Shown here: piece by piece, positions 1 to 8,623 of the stretch
Position numbering within the stretch: position 1 is the first letter of the stretch
Layout of the letters: each line of letters opens with the position of its first letter
Assembly: GCA_036556965.1 (NCBI GenBank)
Contig: DATBIO010000200.1
Coordinates: 1-31,644, forward strand
Direction: 5' to 3'
DNA length: 31,644 bases
DNA from: DATBIO01 sp036556965
GTDB lineage: Bacteria > Acidobacteriota > Vicinamibacteria > Fen-336
Program-made: the position numbers and the translations under genes
The notes under the pieces: model-generated
The model's input: only the letters and a program-made list of their open reading frames with translations
The model's database searches: none
Told to the model about the DNA's origin: nothing

Positions 1-1684
1 GCAGGCGCAGCCCGGCCCGCAGCGCGGCGAAGGCCGCCACCAGGTAGAAGGGATAGGCGAAGAGGGTGAGCCGCCACGAATCGCCCATCCGGATGTGCCA
101 GGTGAGCACGAACGGGAGGAGGGCGCTGGCCAGGACGGCCAGCAGCACCCGCGTGCGACCGTCGAGGAGGAAGAGGACCAGCCCCCCCACCGCGCACGCG
201 GCCAGGATGCCGCCCAGGGGCCGCCACCAGACGTCGTGGTCCCACTTGTTCGTGAACGGGTATCCGGTGAAGCCGACCAGGGCCACGTCCAGGGCCTCGA
301 AGGGCCGGCCCAGGCGCTCGCCGACGTAGCCGACGACGCCCGTGCGCGGGGCGGAGGTGTCCGTGTAGTAGCCCACCTGGCCGCTCACCGACTGCAGCGG
401 GTCGCCGTAGGCGATCCACGAGCCGGCCAGCCAGGGAGCGGCCAGGGCCAGGGTCAGGACGGCGGCGGCCGCCGCCCGCTCGCGGCGCACGCGCGCCGCG
501 CGCGCGCGCGGCACGAGGGCCAGCAGGACGGCCACCGGCAGGAGGGACAGGGCCGTGATGCGCGTCAGGCAGGCCAGCCCGCCGGCCAGCCCCAGCGCCA
601 CCGCGTCCGCGAAGCGGCCGCGGTCGTAGAGGCGCACCGCGAAGAGGGCGAAGGCGGCGACGAGGACGGCGAAGGCGTCGTCGCGCCAGCCCGCCACGCC
701 ATGGTGGATGGCCTGCGCGTCCAGGGCGAGGCCCAGGGCGGCCAGGACCCCGACCCAGGGCGACACGGCCCCGGCGCCCAGCGCATAGGTGGCGGCGACG
801 AGGAGCACGGAGAAGGTCGCGGAGGCCACGCTGATGCCCACGTCGCGGCCCCCCGTGGCCCAGACCCCGGCGCGGGCCGCGGCCACGAACAGGGGCTCGC
901 GGTAGCGCGGCTCGTAGAAGCTGCGCATCCGCCGCGCGTGGCCCAGGTAGGCGATGGGGTCCCCGTCCACGTAGGGAACGGGCACGCGGTCCCAGCGCAG
1001 CGCGGCCGGGTGGGCGGCGCGGGCGGCGGCCTGGAGGCGCCCGACCCAGTCCGGAGCGTCGCGGGGACCGAAGCGGGAGACGAGGGCGTCCGCGCGCAGC
1101 AGCGCGGCGTAGGCCACGACCAGGACGGCCAGCGTCCGCGGCAGCCACGGCGAGCGCAGCGCGTCGAGGGCGCGCGCCGCGCGCCAGCGCGCCCCGCGTC
1201 CCCGCGCGCCCCACACGGCCAGGGCGAGGGCCCAGGCCCCCAGCGCGGCCGCGCTCAACGGCCACGCCGCCGCCGCGCAGGCGCGGTCCACCGCCGAGGG
1301 CGCGCTGCGCCAGAGGTCCCCGCGCGCGAAGGGGGCCAGGCGCTTCCCGGGCGCGGCGTGCCATACCCGGAGGCGGCTGGCCGCGGGATCGAGCGCCATC
1401 TCGAGGACGTGCGCGCCCGCGGCCAGCACGGCGCTCCCCCGCGCCGGGCCGCGCCCGCGGCCCGCGGCCCGCTCCGCCACCAGGGCGCCGTCCACGCGGA
1501 GGCGGGCCGCCCCATCGGTCCTCAGCTGGAAGCGATGCTCGCCCGCCTGCCCCGCCCACAGCACCGCTCTCCACGCCGGCGCTCCCGGCGCGGGCGGCTC
1601 CGCGATGCGGCGGCCGGCCCGGAGGGAGGCGCCCGCCGCCAGCAGCGAGAGCGCGGCCGCCGCCGCGGCCAGGTGCCTGGTCAC
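1..1684 (-). CDS. GT39-like polytopic membrane protein with N-terminal PA14-like domain (3' end beyond window)
   Basis: The GTG start at 1684 overlaps the stop of the MacB-like permease (GTGA), so translation is probably coupled. About 561 codons are present and the frame runs off the window edge. The protein begins with a signal-anchor helix. A beta-rich stretch of about 100 residues follows (AGEHRFQLRTDGAARLRVDG..., then LAAGAHVLEMAL), resembling the PA14/carbohydrate-binding fold. Many hydrophobic helices come next. Between helices lies DGDPIAYLGHARRM followed by FYEPRYREPLFVAA, the layout of the first periplasmic loop of GT39/PMT_2-type glycosyltransferases, which carries the acidic catalytic residue and a substrate loop. 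The family moves sugars from lipid-linked donors at the outer face of the inner membrane; the acceptor here is unknown. The PA14-like call rests on pattern only. Confidence 0.75.
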   Translation of the reverse strand, partial: MTRHLAAAAAALSLLAAGASLRAGRRIAEPPAPGAPAWRAVLWAGQAGEHRFQLRTDGAARLRVDGALVAERAAGRGRGPARGSAVLAAGAHVLEMALDPAASRLRVWHAAPGKRLAPFARGDLWRSAPSAVDRACAAAAWPLSAAALGAWALALAVWGARGRGARWRAARALDALRSPWLPRTLAVLVVAYAALLRADALVSRFGPRDAPDWVGRLQAAARAAHPAALRWDRVPVPYVDGDPIAYLGHARRMRSFYEPRYREPLFVAAARAGVWATGGRDVGISVASATFSVLLVAATYALGAGAVSPWVGVLAALGLALDAQAIHHGVAGWRDDAFAVLVAAFALFAVRLYDRGRFADAVALGLAGGLACLTRITALSLLPVAVLLALVPRARAARVRRERAAAAAVLTLALAAPWLAGSWIAYGDPLQSVSGQVGYYTDTSAPRTGVVGYVGERLGRPFEALDVALVGFTGYPFTNKWDHDVWWRPLGGILAACAVGGLVLFLLDGRTRVLLAVLASALLPFVLTWHIRMGDSWRLTLFAYPFYLVAAFAALRAGLRL

Positions 1685-2883
1685 TCGTGCCGCAGCGCGT
1701 CCATCGGCTCGAGGTGCGCGGCCCGCCACGCGGGGTAGAAGCCGAAGCCGACGCCCACCAGCAGCGCCGTCACCAGCGCGGCCAGCAGCATGAGGGGAGA
1801 CAGCGCGGTCGGCCACCCGGCCAGGCGCTGGATCAGCATCGAGCCCACGAGGCCGAGGGCGGCGCCCGCCACTCCCCCCGCCGCCGTGAGCAGGGAAGAC
1901 TCCACCAGGAACTGTGCGGCCACGTCGTCGCGCGAGGCGCCCAGCGCGCGGCGGATGCCCACCTCGCGGGTGCGCTCCGCCACGCTGGCCAGCATGATGT
2001 TCATGATTCCGATGCCGCCGACGAGCAGGCTGATGGCGGCGATGGCCCCGGTCACCACGTTGAAGATCCGTTGCGTGCGCTCCTTCTGGCGCAGGATCTC
2101 GCGGGGCACGATCACTTCGAAGGGCGCGGCGCTGGTGCGCCGCACCACCGCCTGCGCCGTCTCCGCGGAGGCCGTGACCCGGTCGGCGTCCTCCACGCGG
2201 ATGACGATCTCGTCCACGCCGTCGGGACGGGGGTCCCGGCCCCGGTCGAGCGCGGGCAGGGGCACGAAGACCGCGCGGTTCACGTCGCGCGTGCGGATGG
2301 GGCCGGCCTTGCCCCTGGGCAGCGCGCGGCCCTCCAGCACGCCCACCACCTGGAACCACTCGTCGCCGAGCTGGACGCGCTGCCCGCGCGCCTCGCCCAT
2401 CGGGAACAGCGTGCCCGCCACCGACGCCCCCAGCACCGCCACCCGCTTGGAGTCCGCCACGTCGAGGTCGCTCAGGAAGCGGCCGGAGCGCACGCTCAGG
2501 CGCGCGGCGGAGCGATAGGCGGGCGTGGTGCCCACGGCCACGGCGTCGGCCAGCCGGCCGTCGACCTGCGCCGCGAGGCTGGCCTCCCGCACCGGGGCCA
2601 CCGCCACCAGGGCCGGCACCACACGGGCCACCGCTTCGGCGTCGCGCAGGCGCAGGCCGTCGGCCTCTCCGCCCTGCGCCGCGGGCCGGCCGCGCAGGGT
2701 GATGCTGTCGATGCCGAGGGAGCCGATCTGGCTCACGGCCTCCCGCCGGGCCCCTTCCCCCACCGAGGACATGGCCACCACCGCCGCCACCCCGAAGACC
2801 ACGCCCAGGATGGAGAGCGTCGAGCGCAGCTTGTGCAGCAGGAGGCTGCGCAGGCCGAGGTGGAGGAGGACCTGCGGCGACAT
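1681..2883 (-). CDS. MacB/FtsX-type ABC transporter permease
   Basis: A 400-residue permease starting at the ATG at 2883 (MSPQVLLHLGLRSLL). The reading frame is open further upstream, but that part lies over the ATPase gene and is not coding. It has the MacB layout: a first membrane helix (LSILGVVFGVAAVVAMSSVG, about residues 20-40), a periplasmic core domain of about 230 residues, then three helices including SLLVGGIGIMNIMLASVAER and the conserved REVGIRRALGASRDDV motif. It lies 2 bases after the ATPase stop and overlaps the next gene by GTGA. MacB-type systems use ATP to drive a periplasmic adaptor and TolC channel rather than pumping through the membrane; adaptor and channel genes are upstream in the same unit. 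The substrate cannot be told from sequence. Confidence 0.93.
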   Translation of the reverse strand: MSPQVLLHLGLRSLLLHKLRSTLSILGVVFGVAAVVAMSSVGEGARREAVSQIGSLGIDSITLRGRPAAQGGEADGLRLRDAEAVARVVPALVAVAPVREASLAAQVDGRLADAVAVGTTPAYRSAARLSVRSGRFLSDLDVADSKRVAVLGASVAGTLFPMGEARGQRVQLGDEWFQVVGVLEGRALPRGKAGPIRTRDVNRAVFVPLPALDRGRDPRPDGVDEIVIRVEDADRVTASAETAQAVVRRTSAAPFEVIVPREILRQKERTQRIFNVVTGAIAAISLLVGGIGIMNIMLASVAERTREVGIRRALGASRDDVAAQFLVESSLLTAAGGVAGAALGLVGSMLIQRLAGWPTALSPLMLLAALVTALLVGVGFGFYPAWRAAHLEPMDALRHE

Positions 2884-2885
2884 GC

Positions 2886-3584
2886 CTAGGCGGGCGGGGC
2901 CGCCGACCCCTCGTCCGACTCCAGCCGGCCGTCGCGCAGGCGGACCATGCGCGAGGCGCGCCGGGCCAGCGTTTCGTTGTGGGTCACCAGGACCACCGTG
3001 CGCCCCTCGTGGTGGAGGCCGTCGAGGAGGGACGCGATCTCCTCGCCCGTCGCGCTGTCGAGGTTGCCCGTGGGCTCGTCGGCGAGCAGGATGCGCGGCT
3101 CCGTCACCAGGGCCCGCGCCACCGCCGCGCGCTGCGCCTCGCCTCCGGAGAGCTCGGAGGGCCGGTGGTCGGCGCGGTGAAGCAGGCCCACGCGCTCCAG
3201 GCAGCGGTAGGCGCGCGCACGCCACTCCGCGGGGGGCGTGGCCCCGTAGAGGAGCGGCGTCTCCACGTTCTCCGCCACCGTGAGCTGGGGGATGAGGTGG
3301 AAGGACTGGAAGACGAAGCCGATGGCGCGGTTGCGCAGACGCGAGAGCGCGCGGTCGTCGAGGAGGGCCACGTCGGTGCCGGCCAGGACGTAGCGGCCGC
3401 GGGTGGGGCGGTCGAGGCAGCCGAGGATGCTCAGGAGCGTGGACTTGCCCGAGCCCGAAGGTCCCATGACCGCCACCGACTCGCCCTCCCCCACCTCCAG
3501 GCTGACTCCGCGCAGGGCGACGACCTCTCCGCTGCCGCGCGTGTAGGCCTTGCCCACCGCTTCCAGGGCGAGGAGGGCCGCCAC
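2886..3584 (-). CDS. MacB/LolD-type ABC transporter ATP-binding protein
   Basis: A 232-residue nucleotide-binding subunit with every ABC motif in order: Walker A GPSGSGKST (residues 41-49), Q-loop VFQSFHLIPQLTV, signature LSGGEAQRAAVARAL, Walker B ILLADEPTGNLDS and switch histidine VLVTHN. The LDSATGEEI segment after Walker B is typical of the LolD/MacB/FtsE subfamily, which pairs with FtsX-fold permeases. The GTG start at 3584 sits one base after the stop of the upstream gene. It should dimerise and energise the permease encoded directly downstream. All catalytic residues are present, so it is expected to be active. Confidence 0.95.
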   Translation of the reverse strand: MAALLALEAVGKAYTRGSGEVVALRGVSLEVGEGESVAVMGPSGSGKSTLLSILGCLDRPTRGRYVLAGTDVALLDDRALSRLRNRAIGFVFQSFHLIPQLTVAENVETPLLYGATPPAEWRARAYRCLERVGLLHRADHRPSELSGGEAQRAAVARALVTEPRILLADEPTGNLDSATGEEIASLLDGLHHEGRTVVLVTHNETLARRASRMVRLRDGRLESDEGSAAPPA

Positions 3585-3585
3585 G

Positions 3586-5304
3586 TCAGCGCGCCGTCAT
3601 CTGCCAGGAGCCGCTGCGGCGGTCGAAGCGGAGGACCTCCTCCACCGGGCCGGGGATGCCGCCGCGCCCGCCGATGATGACGTCCGTGCGCAGCACGCTG
3701 ACCTGCGCCGTGGCCTCGGTGGCGGAGGCGTCGATCACGCGCAGGTCGACGGCCACGTTCAGCGCCCCCTCGAAGCGGGCCAGCAGGTCCTGGCGTGCCT
3801 GCGTGCTCAGGTCGGGGCGCGCCTGCGCCAGCAGGTAGGCGTCGCGGGTCTCCAGCGCGCGGCCGTAGGCGGCCAGCGTGGCCTCCACCGCCTGGCGCAC
3901 GTCGGGCGCGAGAGCGGAGAGCGGACCGGGGGCGGTGGCCGACGCCGCGACGGAAGGCGGAGGGGGCGTCGGCACGCCGGGGCTGGCCGCCGGGAGCGGC
4001 GTCGCCGCCGCCGGGCGCGCCGTGCGCTGGCCGGAGAGCGCGAGGAGGATGGCGAAGGCGGCCACGGCGCTGCCCACCACCACCACCAGGGGAGTGGTGC
4101 GGCGCCTGCGCAGCAGAACGGCCGCGGGGACCTCTTCGAGCCGGGGCACGGGCAGCGGCCCCGAGCGCGTGGACGCTGGCCGCGAGGCGGGCGCGCGCCC
4201 CGGCGGGGGCGGCGGGGCGGCCGGCGCGCGCACGGCCGGCTCCGCGGGCGGAGGAGGCGCGGGCGCCGGCGGAGCGGGCGCCGGCGGAGCCGCCGCCGGC
4301 GCGCCGCGGGCCAGCCAGGCGCGGCGTACCTCCTGGACGGCCGCCTGCGCCCTCACGTTGTCGGGGTCCTCGTGCAGGACCGCGCGCAGGACCTCCAGGC
4401 TCTCCTCCAGACGGCCCGCCGCGAGCAGGTCGAGGGCCTGGCGCACGCGCCCGCGGCTCGTGCGCAGGCGGGCGGCTTCGAGGTCGAGGTCCGCCTCGTC
4501 GGCCTGCACGTCGCGCAGCACGGCGAGGAGCTCGGGGTGGTCGGGCAGGCGGCGCAGGGCCCGCCGCACGATGGTGAGGGCCCGCCGCGTCCACCCCGCG
4601 GCCAGGGCGGCCCGGGAGGCGGCCACCGCCTGCCGGGCCTGCGCCATGGACAGCCGCTCGATCTCGAGCTCAGCCTCCGCTTCCGCCGTGCCTGCCGCGC
4701 GCCGCCGCTCCTTCAGCCGGCCGAACAGCGCCAGGGCGGTGGCGTGGTCGGGAATCAGCTTGAGCGCGGAGTTGACGATGCGCTCCGCGGGCGCGTAGTC
4801 GCCGGCGTCGAACAGGGCCTGGGCCTGGGTGATCCGCCCCTCGATCTGCTCGCGGCGGCGGCCCCGCAGCAGCTCGCGTCGCGTGCGCTCGTAGAGGGCG
4901 CGCGCGGTGAGGTTGCCCGGCTGCTCGCGCGCGGCGCGCGAGGCGAGGACCACCGCCTTCTCTACCTGGCCGCGCGCGAGCGACTCCTCCGCCTCGAAGA
5001 GGAGGAGGCCGAAGCCCCGCGCGGCGTGGGGAGCGTGGAGCGCGGGCGCCGCCGCGGCCGCGGGGATGGGAGAGGGCGGGCGCGGCGCGGCGGGAGGGGC
5101 GACGGACGCGGGTGGCGGCGCCGCGGCGGGCGCGGCGGGGATGGGCGGCGGCGGCGCGGCGGCCTGCGGGGACGCGGGTGCCGGAGGCGCGGCGGAGGGC
5201 GAGGAGGGCGTCTCCGCGGCCGTCGGAGGGCAGAAGAGGCACTCGCCCACGGACGGCGGGATGCGCTCGCCGCAGGTCGGGCACTTCTCGATCGGCGCCG
5301 GCAC
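3586..5304 (-). CDS. Zinc-ribbon / TPR-like membrane protein in efflux operon, function unknown
   Basis: A 572-residue protein starting at the GTG at 5304; an in-frame TAA three codons upstream rules out a longer start. The N-terminus is a zinc ribbon with C8, C11, C22 and C25 (CPTCGERIPPSVGECLFCP). A Pro/Ala-rich linker of about 70 residues follows, then a helical region (about 95-330) with TPR-like units ending in ...P-D/G-N motifs (EQPGNLTA, LIPDHATA, RLPDHPEL, EDPDNVRA). A second Pro/Ala linker leads to one membrane helix (PLVVVVGSAVAAFAILLAL, about 405-425). The C-terminal domain of about 110 residues (VEATLAAYGRALETRDAYLL ... VEEVLRFDRRSGSWQMTAR) looks like an NTF2/SnoaL fold. The predicted layout is cytoplasmic ribbon and TPRs with a periplasmic C-domain. 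Its place between adaptor and ATPase genes suggests an accessory or assembly role. I know no named family with this architecture. Confidence 0.85.
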   Translation of the reverse strand: MPAPIEKCPTCGERIPPSVGECLFCPPTAAETPSSPSAAPPAPASPQAAAPPPPIPAAPAAAPPPASVAPPAAPRPPSPIPAAAAAPALHAPHAARGFGLLLFEAEESLARGQVEKAVVLASRAAREQPGNLTARALYERTRRELLRGRRREQIEGRITQAQALFDAGDYAPAERIVNSALKLIPDHATALALFGRLKERRRAAGTAEAEAELEIERLSMAQARQAVAASRAALAAGWTRRALTIVRRALRRLPDHPELLAVLRDVQADEADLDLEAARLRTSRGRVRQALDLLAAGRLEESLEVLRAVLHEDPDNVRAQAAVQEVRRAWLARGAPAAAPPAPAPPAPAPPPPAEPAVRAPAAPPPPPGRAPASRPASTRSGPLPVPRLEEVPAAVLLRRRRTTPLVVVVGSAVAAFAILLALSGQRTARPAAATPLPAASPGVPTPPPPSVAASATAPGPLSALAPDVRQAVEATLAAYGRALETRDAYLLAQARPDLSTQARQDLLARFEGALNVAVDLRVIDASATEATAQVSVLRTDVIIGGRGGIPGPVEEVLRFDRRSGSWQMTAR

Positions 5305-5339
5305 GACGGATTATGGACCGGGAGCGGACGCGGCCGGCC

Positions 5340-6932
5340 TCACTGCGGGGTGGTGAGCGAGCCGAAGTCGGAGGCCGGGGCATCCGGGTCGCGCAGGGCC
5401 ACGCGCTCTCCGGCACGGATGCCCTTCTCCACCACCACGAAGTCCTGGTTGGAGGGACCGAGCACGACGTCGCGCGGCTGCAGGCGCCCGCGCTCCACCA
5501 CGAAGGCCACGCTGCGGCCGTCGCGGTCGAAGACCGACTCGAGGGGGACGAACACCGCCTTCGGGCGCTCCTCCACCTCGATCTCCACCTGCGCGGTCAT
5601 GCCGGGACGCAGGCGCGGCTCCGACTCGTTGACCTGCACGCTGACTCCGAAGAACTTGGCCCCCCGGCGGTCCTTCTCCTCCTGGGCCAACGTGCCCACC
5701 AGGGTGACGGCGCCCGTGAGCTTCAGGTCCGGGTAGGCCGACACGCGCACGCTCACCTTCTGGTTGCGCACGACCTTGTGGATGTCCGTCTCGCGCACGC
5801 GCGTCTCCACCACCATCTTCGAGATGTCGGGGAGGATGAGCAGCGGCTGGTTCGCCCACACCTGATCCCCCACCTGGGGCTTGCGCTGCTCGGAGCCGAA
5901 GAACACCTCGCGGTAGACCACGATGCCGGGCACGTCCGCCCGCACCTCGGTGCGCGCGAGCTGCTGGCGCGCCAGGTTGAGCTTGCTGCGCGACTCGTGG
6001 ATGCGGCTCTGCGCCGAGGCGATGGCGGCCTGCCGCTGTTCGAGCCGGTACGAGGCGGCGGACTCCAGCTGGCGCAGGCTCTCCTTCGTGATCTGCGCGT
6101 CGGTGGTGGCCTGCGACAGCTCCAGGGGCCGACCGAACTCCAGGAGCGCGTCGCGCCGGCGCTTGGCCAGGGCCAGCTCCTCGCTCGCGCGCTGCACCGC
6201 CTGCTCCGCCCGCTCCAGCTCCTGCTTGGTGATGAAGCCCTCGGCCAGCAGGGGCCTCAGGTCCTCCAGCGATCCCCGGCTCTTGGCCAGGTCGCGCTCC
6301 GCGTTGGCCACGGCGGCCCGGGCCTCCTCCTCGCGCAGGCGGCCCTTGCCCTCCCGGACGTCCCGCAGCTCCAGCTCGCTGCGCGTCACCTTCTGGCGGG
6401 CGGCGGCCATGTCCTCGGCGTTCTGGATGGCCTGCAGCTTGAGGTCCTGGCGCGCCTTCGACAGGTCGGCCTCGGCCTGCGACAGCTGCGCCTCGCTGCG
6501 GCGGATCTCCTCTTCGAAGGGAGCGGCGTCGAACAGCACGAGCAGGTCGCCCTTGCTGACCAGGCGGCCCTCGGGGGCGAGGGCGATGATCTTGGCCTGG
6601 TTGCTCTGGATGCTGGAGGCGTACGTCACCGACCGCAGCGCCTGCATGGTGCCCGTCTCCACCAGGGTCACGCGGAAGGGACCTTCCTCCGCGCGCCGCA
6701 CCACGACCCCCGCGGGCGGCCCCAGGCCGAAGAGCGCGAAGGGGACCGCGGCCAGGCCGGCCAGCCCCGCTCCCGCCGCCGCCGTGCGCGCGGGATGGCG
6801 CAGGCAGGCCCCTCCCAGGCCCCGCAGGGACCAGGCCTCGCGCCGGAGCCACGGCCGCGCCGCGCCCGCCACGCGCCGGCGCCATTGCCCCAGGCGCGCC
6901 GCCCAGTCGGCGGCCAGGCTCGGGGAGCTCAT
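5340..6932 (-). CDS. HlyD/MacA-family periplasmic adaptor
   Basis: A 530-residue protein starting at the ATG at 6932, overlapping the upstream stop by ATGA. Residues 1-40 are basic and cytoplasmic, and one membrane helix follows at about 45-72. Next comes a lipoyl/barrel half (GTMQALRSVTYASSIQSNQAKIIALAPEGRLVSKGDLLVLFD), a long coiled-coil hairpin (about 135-350, rich in Ala/Glu/Arg/Gln heptads), the returning lipoyl half (LARTEVRADVPGIVVYREVF) and beta-barrel/membrane-proximal domains (RLRPGMTAQVEIEVEERPKAVFVPLESVF). The returning motif is the usual hinge of RND/MacA adaptors. It would bridge the MacB-like permease and the TolC-like channel encoded on either side. The long N-terminal cytoplasmic segment is larger than in E. 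coli MacA. Confidence 0.92.
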   Translation of the reverse strand: MSSPSLAADWAARLGQWRRRVAGAARPWLRREAWSLRGLGGACLRHPARTAAAGAGLAGLAAVPFALFGLGPPAGVVVRRAEEGPFRVTLVETGTMQALRSVTYASSIQSNQAKIIALAPEGRLVSKGDLLVLFDAAPFEEEIRRSEAQLSQAEADLSKARQDLKLQAIQNAEDMAAARQKVTRSELELRDVREGKGRLREEEARAAVANAERDLAKSRGSLEDLRPLLAEGFITKQELERAEQAVQRASEELALAKRRRDALLEFGRPLELSQATTDAQITKESLRQLESAASYRLEQRQAAIASAQSRIHESRSKLNLARQQLARTEVRADVPGIVVYREVFFGSEQRKPQVGDQVWANQPLLILPDISKMVVETRVRETDIHKVVRNQKVSVRVSAYPDLKLTGAVTLVGTLAQEEKDRRGAKFFGVSVQVNESEPRLRPGMTAQVEIEVEERPKAVFVPLESVFDRDGRSVAFVVERGRLQPRDVVLGPSNQDFVVVEKGIRAGERVALRDPDAPASDFGSLTTPQ

Positions 6933-8503
6933 GGCACCGTCTCCACGTTGAGCCCGAACTCCCGGGCCAGGTCCAGGGTGCCGGTGGCCTTGAGCAGCCG
7001 CACGCGCCGGATCTGGTAGCGGGTCAACAGCCCGACCAGCGCGCTGCGCGCCAGGAGCAGGCTCTCCTCCGCCTCCACCACGTCGAAGTTCGAGGCGAGG
7101 CCGCGCTGGAAGCGCAGCGCGGCCAGGCGGTGCTGCTGCTGGGCGATGGTGACCGCCTTGCGCTGGAGGTCCACGCTCTGGCGGATCTCGCCCAGCTCGC
7201 GCACGGCGCGGCGCACCTCCGACTCGACCTCCAGCTCGCGCTCGCGGAGGAGGCGCACGCTGCTCGACACGCGGATGTCCGCGGAGGCCTTGGCCGCGGC
7301 GTCGGCGGCGGGCTTGATGGGATACGACGTCACCAGCCCGAAGTGGTACTGGCGATCCGCGTTGCTCCAGGCCCCGCCGAAGTCGCGGCCGAAGCCGATG
7401 TCGCTGAAGCCCACGCGGAGGTCGAGCTGCGGCAGCAGGTTCTGCTTGGCCAGCGACGCCGTGCGCCGCGCGTCCTCCACCTGGTCGCGCGTCTCCAGCA
7501 GCTCGAGGCGCTGGCCGCGCGCGCGATCGATCAACACCTCCAGCGGCTCCATGTCCTCCGCCGGCATGTCGGGCAGGGCCGCCGCGTCCGGCTCCAGGGG
7601 CACGGTGGGCGGCTGGCCGAGCAGGAACCGGAAGCGCTCGAGGGCGTCCCCGAGGGCGCGCTCCGCCCGCACCGCCGCCTCCTGGGACTGCGCGGCCTGC
7701 AGCTGGGCGCGGAACACGTCGAGCTTGCTCACCAGGCCCACCTGCAGCCGCGCCTCCGAGGCGCGCTCCAGGGCCTGGGTCCGCTTGAGGCTCTGGCGCG
7801 ACACGGCCAGCAGCGCGCGCTGCTGCACGACCTCGTAGTAGGCCTCGGACACGTCGAGCGCCACCTGCTGCCGGCGCAGCTCGAAGGAGCGCTCGCTGGT
7901 CTCCCGCGTGCGGCGGCTGTTGCGCAGCTCGTAGTAGGTGGTGTTGGGACCGAACCCCCGCAGCAGCGGCTGGGTGAGCTCCAGGCGGAGGTTCGAGGAG
8001 CGGGCCAGCGGCGAGTCCGTATCCGGCTGGCTGGCGAAGTCGGCCAGGGCCTGCACGCTCCCCCCCGTCCACGGCAGTCGCTGGCTGGCGGTGAGCCCGA
8101 AGCGCGTGTCGTCCTGCCCCCTCGCGTAGTGCGGCGTCAGGCGAGGGAAGAAGTCGGAGAGCGTCACCGTGTAGCCCAGGCGGGCGTCGCGCACCTGGTC
8201 CGCGCTGCTGAGGAGGCCGAAGTTGTACTCCAGGGCCATGGCCAGGGCGGCGGAGAGGGTCAGCGTGCGCGCGCCCTCCGCGGGCAGGACGGTCTCTTCC
8301 GCGCTGGCCAGTTCCGGCTCCGGCTCGCCCGCGGGGGGCTCCGGGTCTGGTGGCGTCCCTCCCGCGGGCGGCGCGGGCACGGATTCCGCCGGCGCCGGGG
8401 CCACGGGAGGGAGGGGGAGCTCGTCGGCCGGCGCCAGCGAGGCGGCCAGGATCGCCGCGGCGACGGTCAGCAGCGTCCCCTTCACACCAGTCTCGCGGGC
8501 CAC
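6929..8503 (-). CDS. TolC-family outer membrane efflux channel
   Basis: A 524-residue protein with a signal peptide (VKGTLLTVAAAILAASLAPADE), a Pro/Glu-rich linker, then the duplicated TolC/OEP pattern: LTLSAALAMALEYNFGLLSSADQV opening the first repeat, and ARSSNLRLELTQPLLRGFGPN followed by long helices (FELRRQQVALDVSEAYYEVV). The second repeat is announced by LAKQNLLPQLDLRVGFSDIG, and LRFQRGLASNFDVVEAEESLL closes it. It is first in its transcription unit. The promoter at 8515-8542 puts the predicted RNA start only a few bases before the GTG at 8503. A second GTG at 8485 (V7, followed by Lys and the hydrophobic core) would give a more normal leader and signal peptide, so either start is possible. 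Confidence 0.93.
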   Translation of the reverse strand: MARETGVKGTLLTVAAAILAASLAPADELPLPPVAPAPAESVPAPPAGGTPPDPEPPAGEPEPELASAEETVLPAEGARTLTLSAALAMALEYNFGLLSSADQVRDARLGYTVTLSDFFPRLTPHYARGQDDTRFGLTASQRLPWTGGSVQALADFASQPDTDSPLARSSNLRLELTQPLLRGFGPNTTYYELRNSRRTRETSERSFELRRQQVALDVSEAYYEVVQQRALLAVSRQSLKRTQALERASEARLQVGLVSKLDVFRAQLQAAQSQEAAVRAERALGDALERFRFLLGQPPTVPLEPDAAALPDMPAEDMEPLEVLIDRARGQRLELLETRDQVEDARRTASLAKQNLLPQLDLRVGFSDIGFGRDFGGAWSNADRQYHFGLVTSYPIKPAADAAAKASADIRVSSSVRLLRERELEVESEVRRAVRELGEIRQSVDLQRKAVTIAQQQHRLAALRFQRGLASNFDVVEAEESLLLARSALVGLLTRYQIRRVRLLKATGTLDLAREFGLNVETVP

Positions 8504-8514
8504 GGGAGCCTCAA

Positions 8515-8542
8515 ATTATCCCCCCCGCGAAAACGGCGTCAA
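8515..8542 (-). promoter_or_regulatory. Sigma70-type promoter of the efflux operon
   Basis: Read on the minus strand: TTGACG (8542-8537), a 16-base spacer, then GATAAT (8520-8515). Each box matches the sigma70 consensus at five of six positions, which is striking in such GC-rich DNA. The expected RNA start is near 8508, five bases before the annotated GTG of the TolC-like gene. It lies back-to-back with the ZIP gene promoter. Confidence 0.6.
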
Positions 8543-8576
8543 ACGGGGCCCCGGGGCGACCGCCGGCCGCGCGACC

Positions 8577-8606
8577 TTGAAGGCCGCGTACGGCCGGTGC
8601 TATCGT
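8577..8606 (+). promoter_or_regulatory. Candidate promoter of the ZIP transporter unit
   Basis: TTGAAG at 8577-8582, an 18-base spacer and TATCGT at 8601-8606; each box matches the sigma70 consensus at four of six positions. The predicted RNA start (about 8613) is only about 11 bases before the ATG at 8624. It diverges from the efflux operon promoter, so the two units may share regulation. Confidence 0.4.
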
Positions 8607-8623
8607 CGCGCGCCTTCCGCGAC

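Noticed and set aside
481..520. Alternating CG-rich run
   Set aside because: Lies within the GT39-like coding region and is explained by Ala/Arg codons (ARAARV); not a repeat element.
95..1738. 547-codon plus-strand open frame
   Set aside because: Antisense shadow of the GT39-like gene. Its product is Gly/Arg/Gln/Ala-rich without any domain, and the minus strand encodes a coherent membrane protein.
4230..4310. Short GC-rich direct repeats
   Set aside because: They encode the Pro/Ala linker of the zinc-ribbon/TPR protein, so codon-level low complexity explains them.
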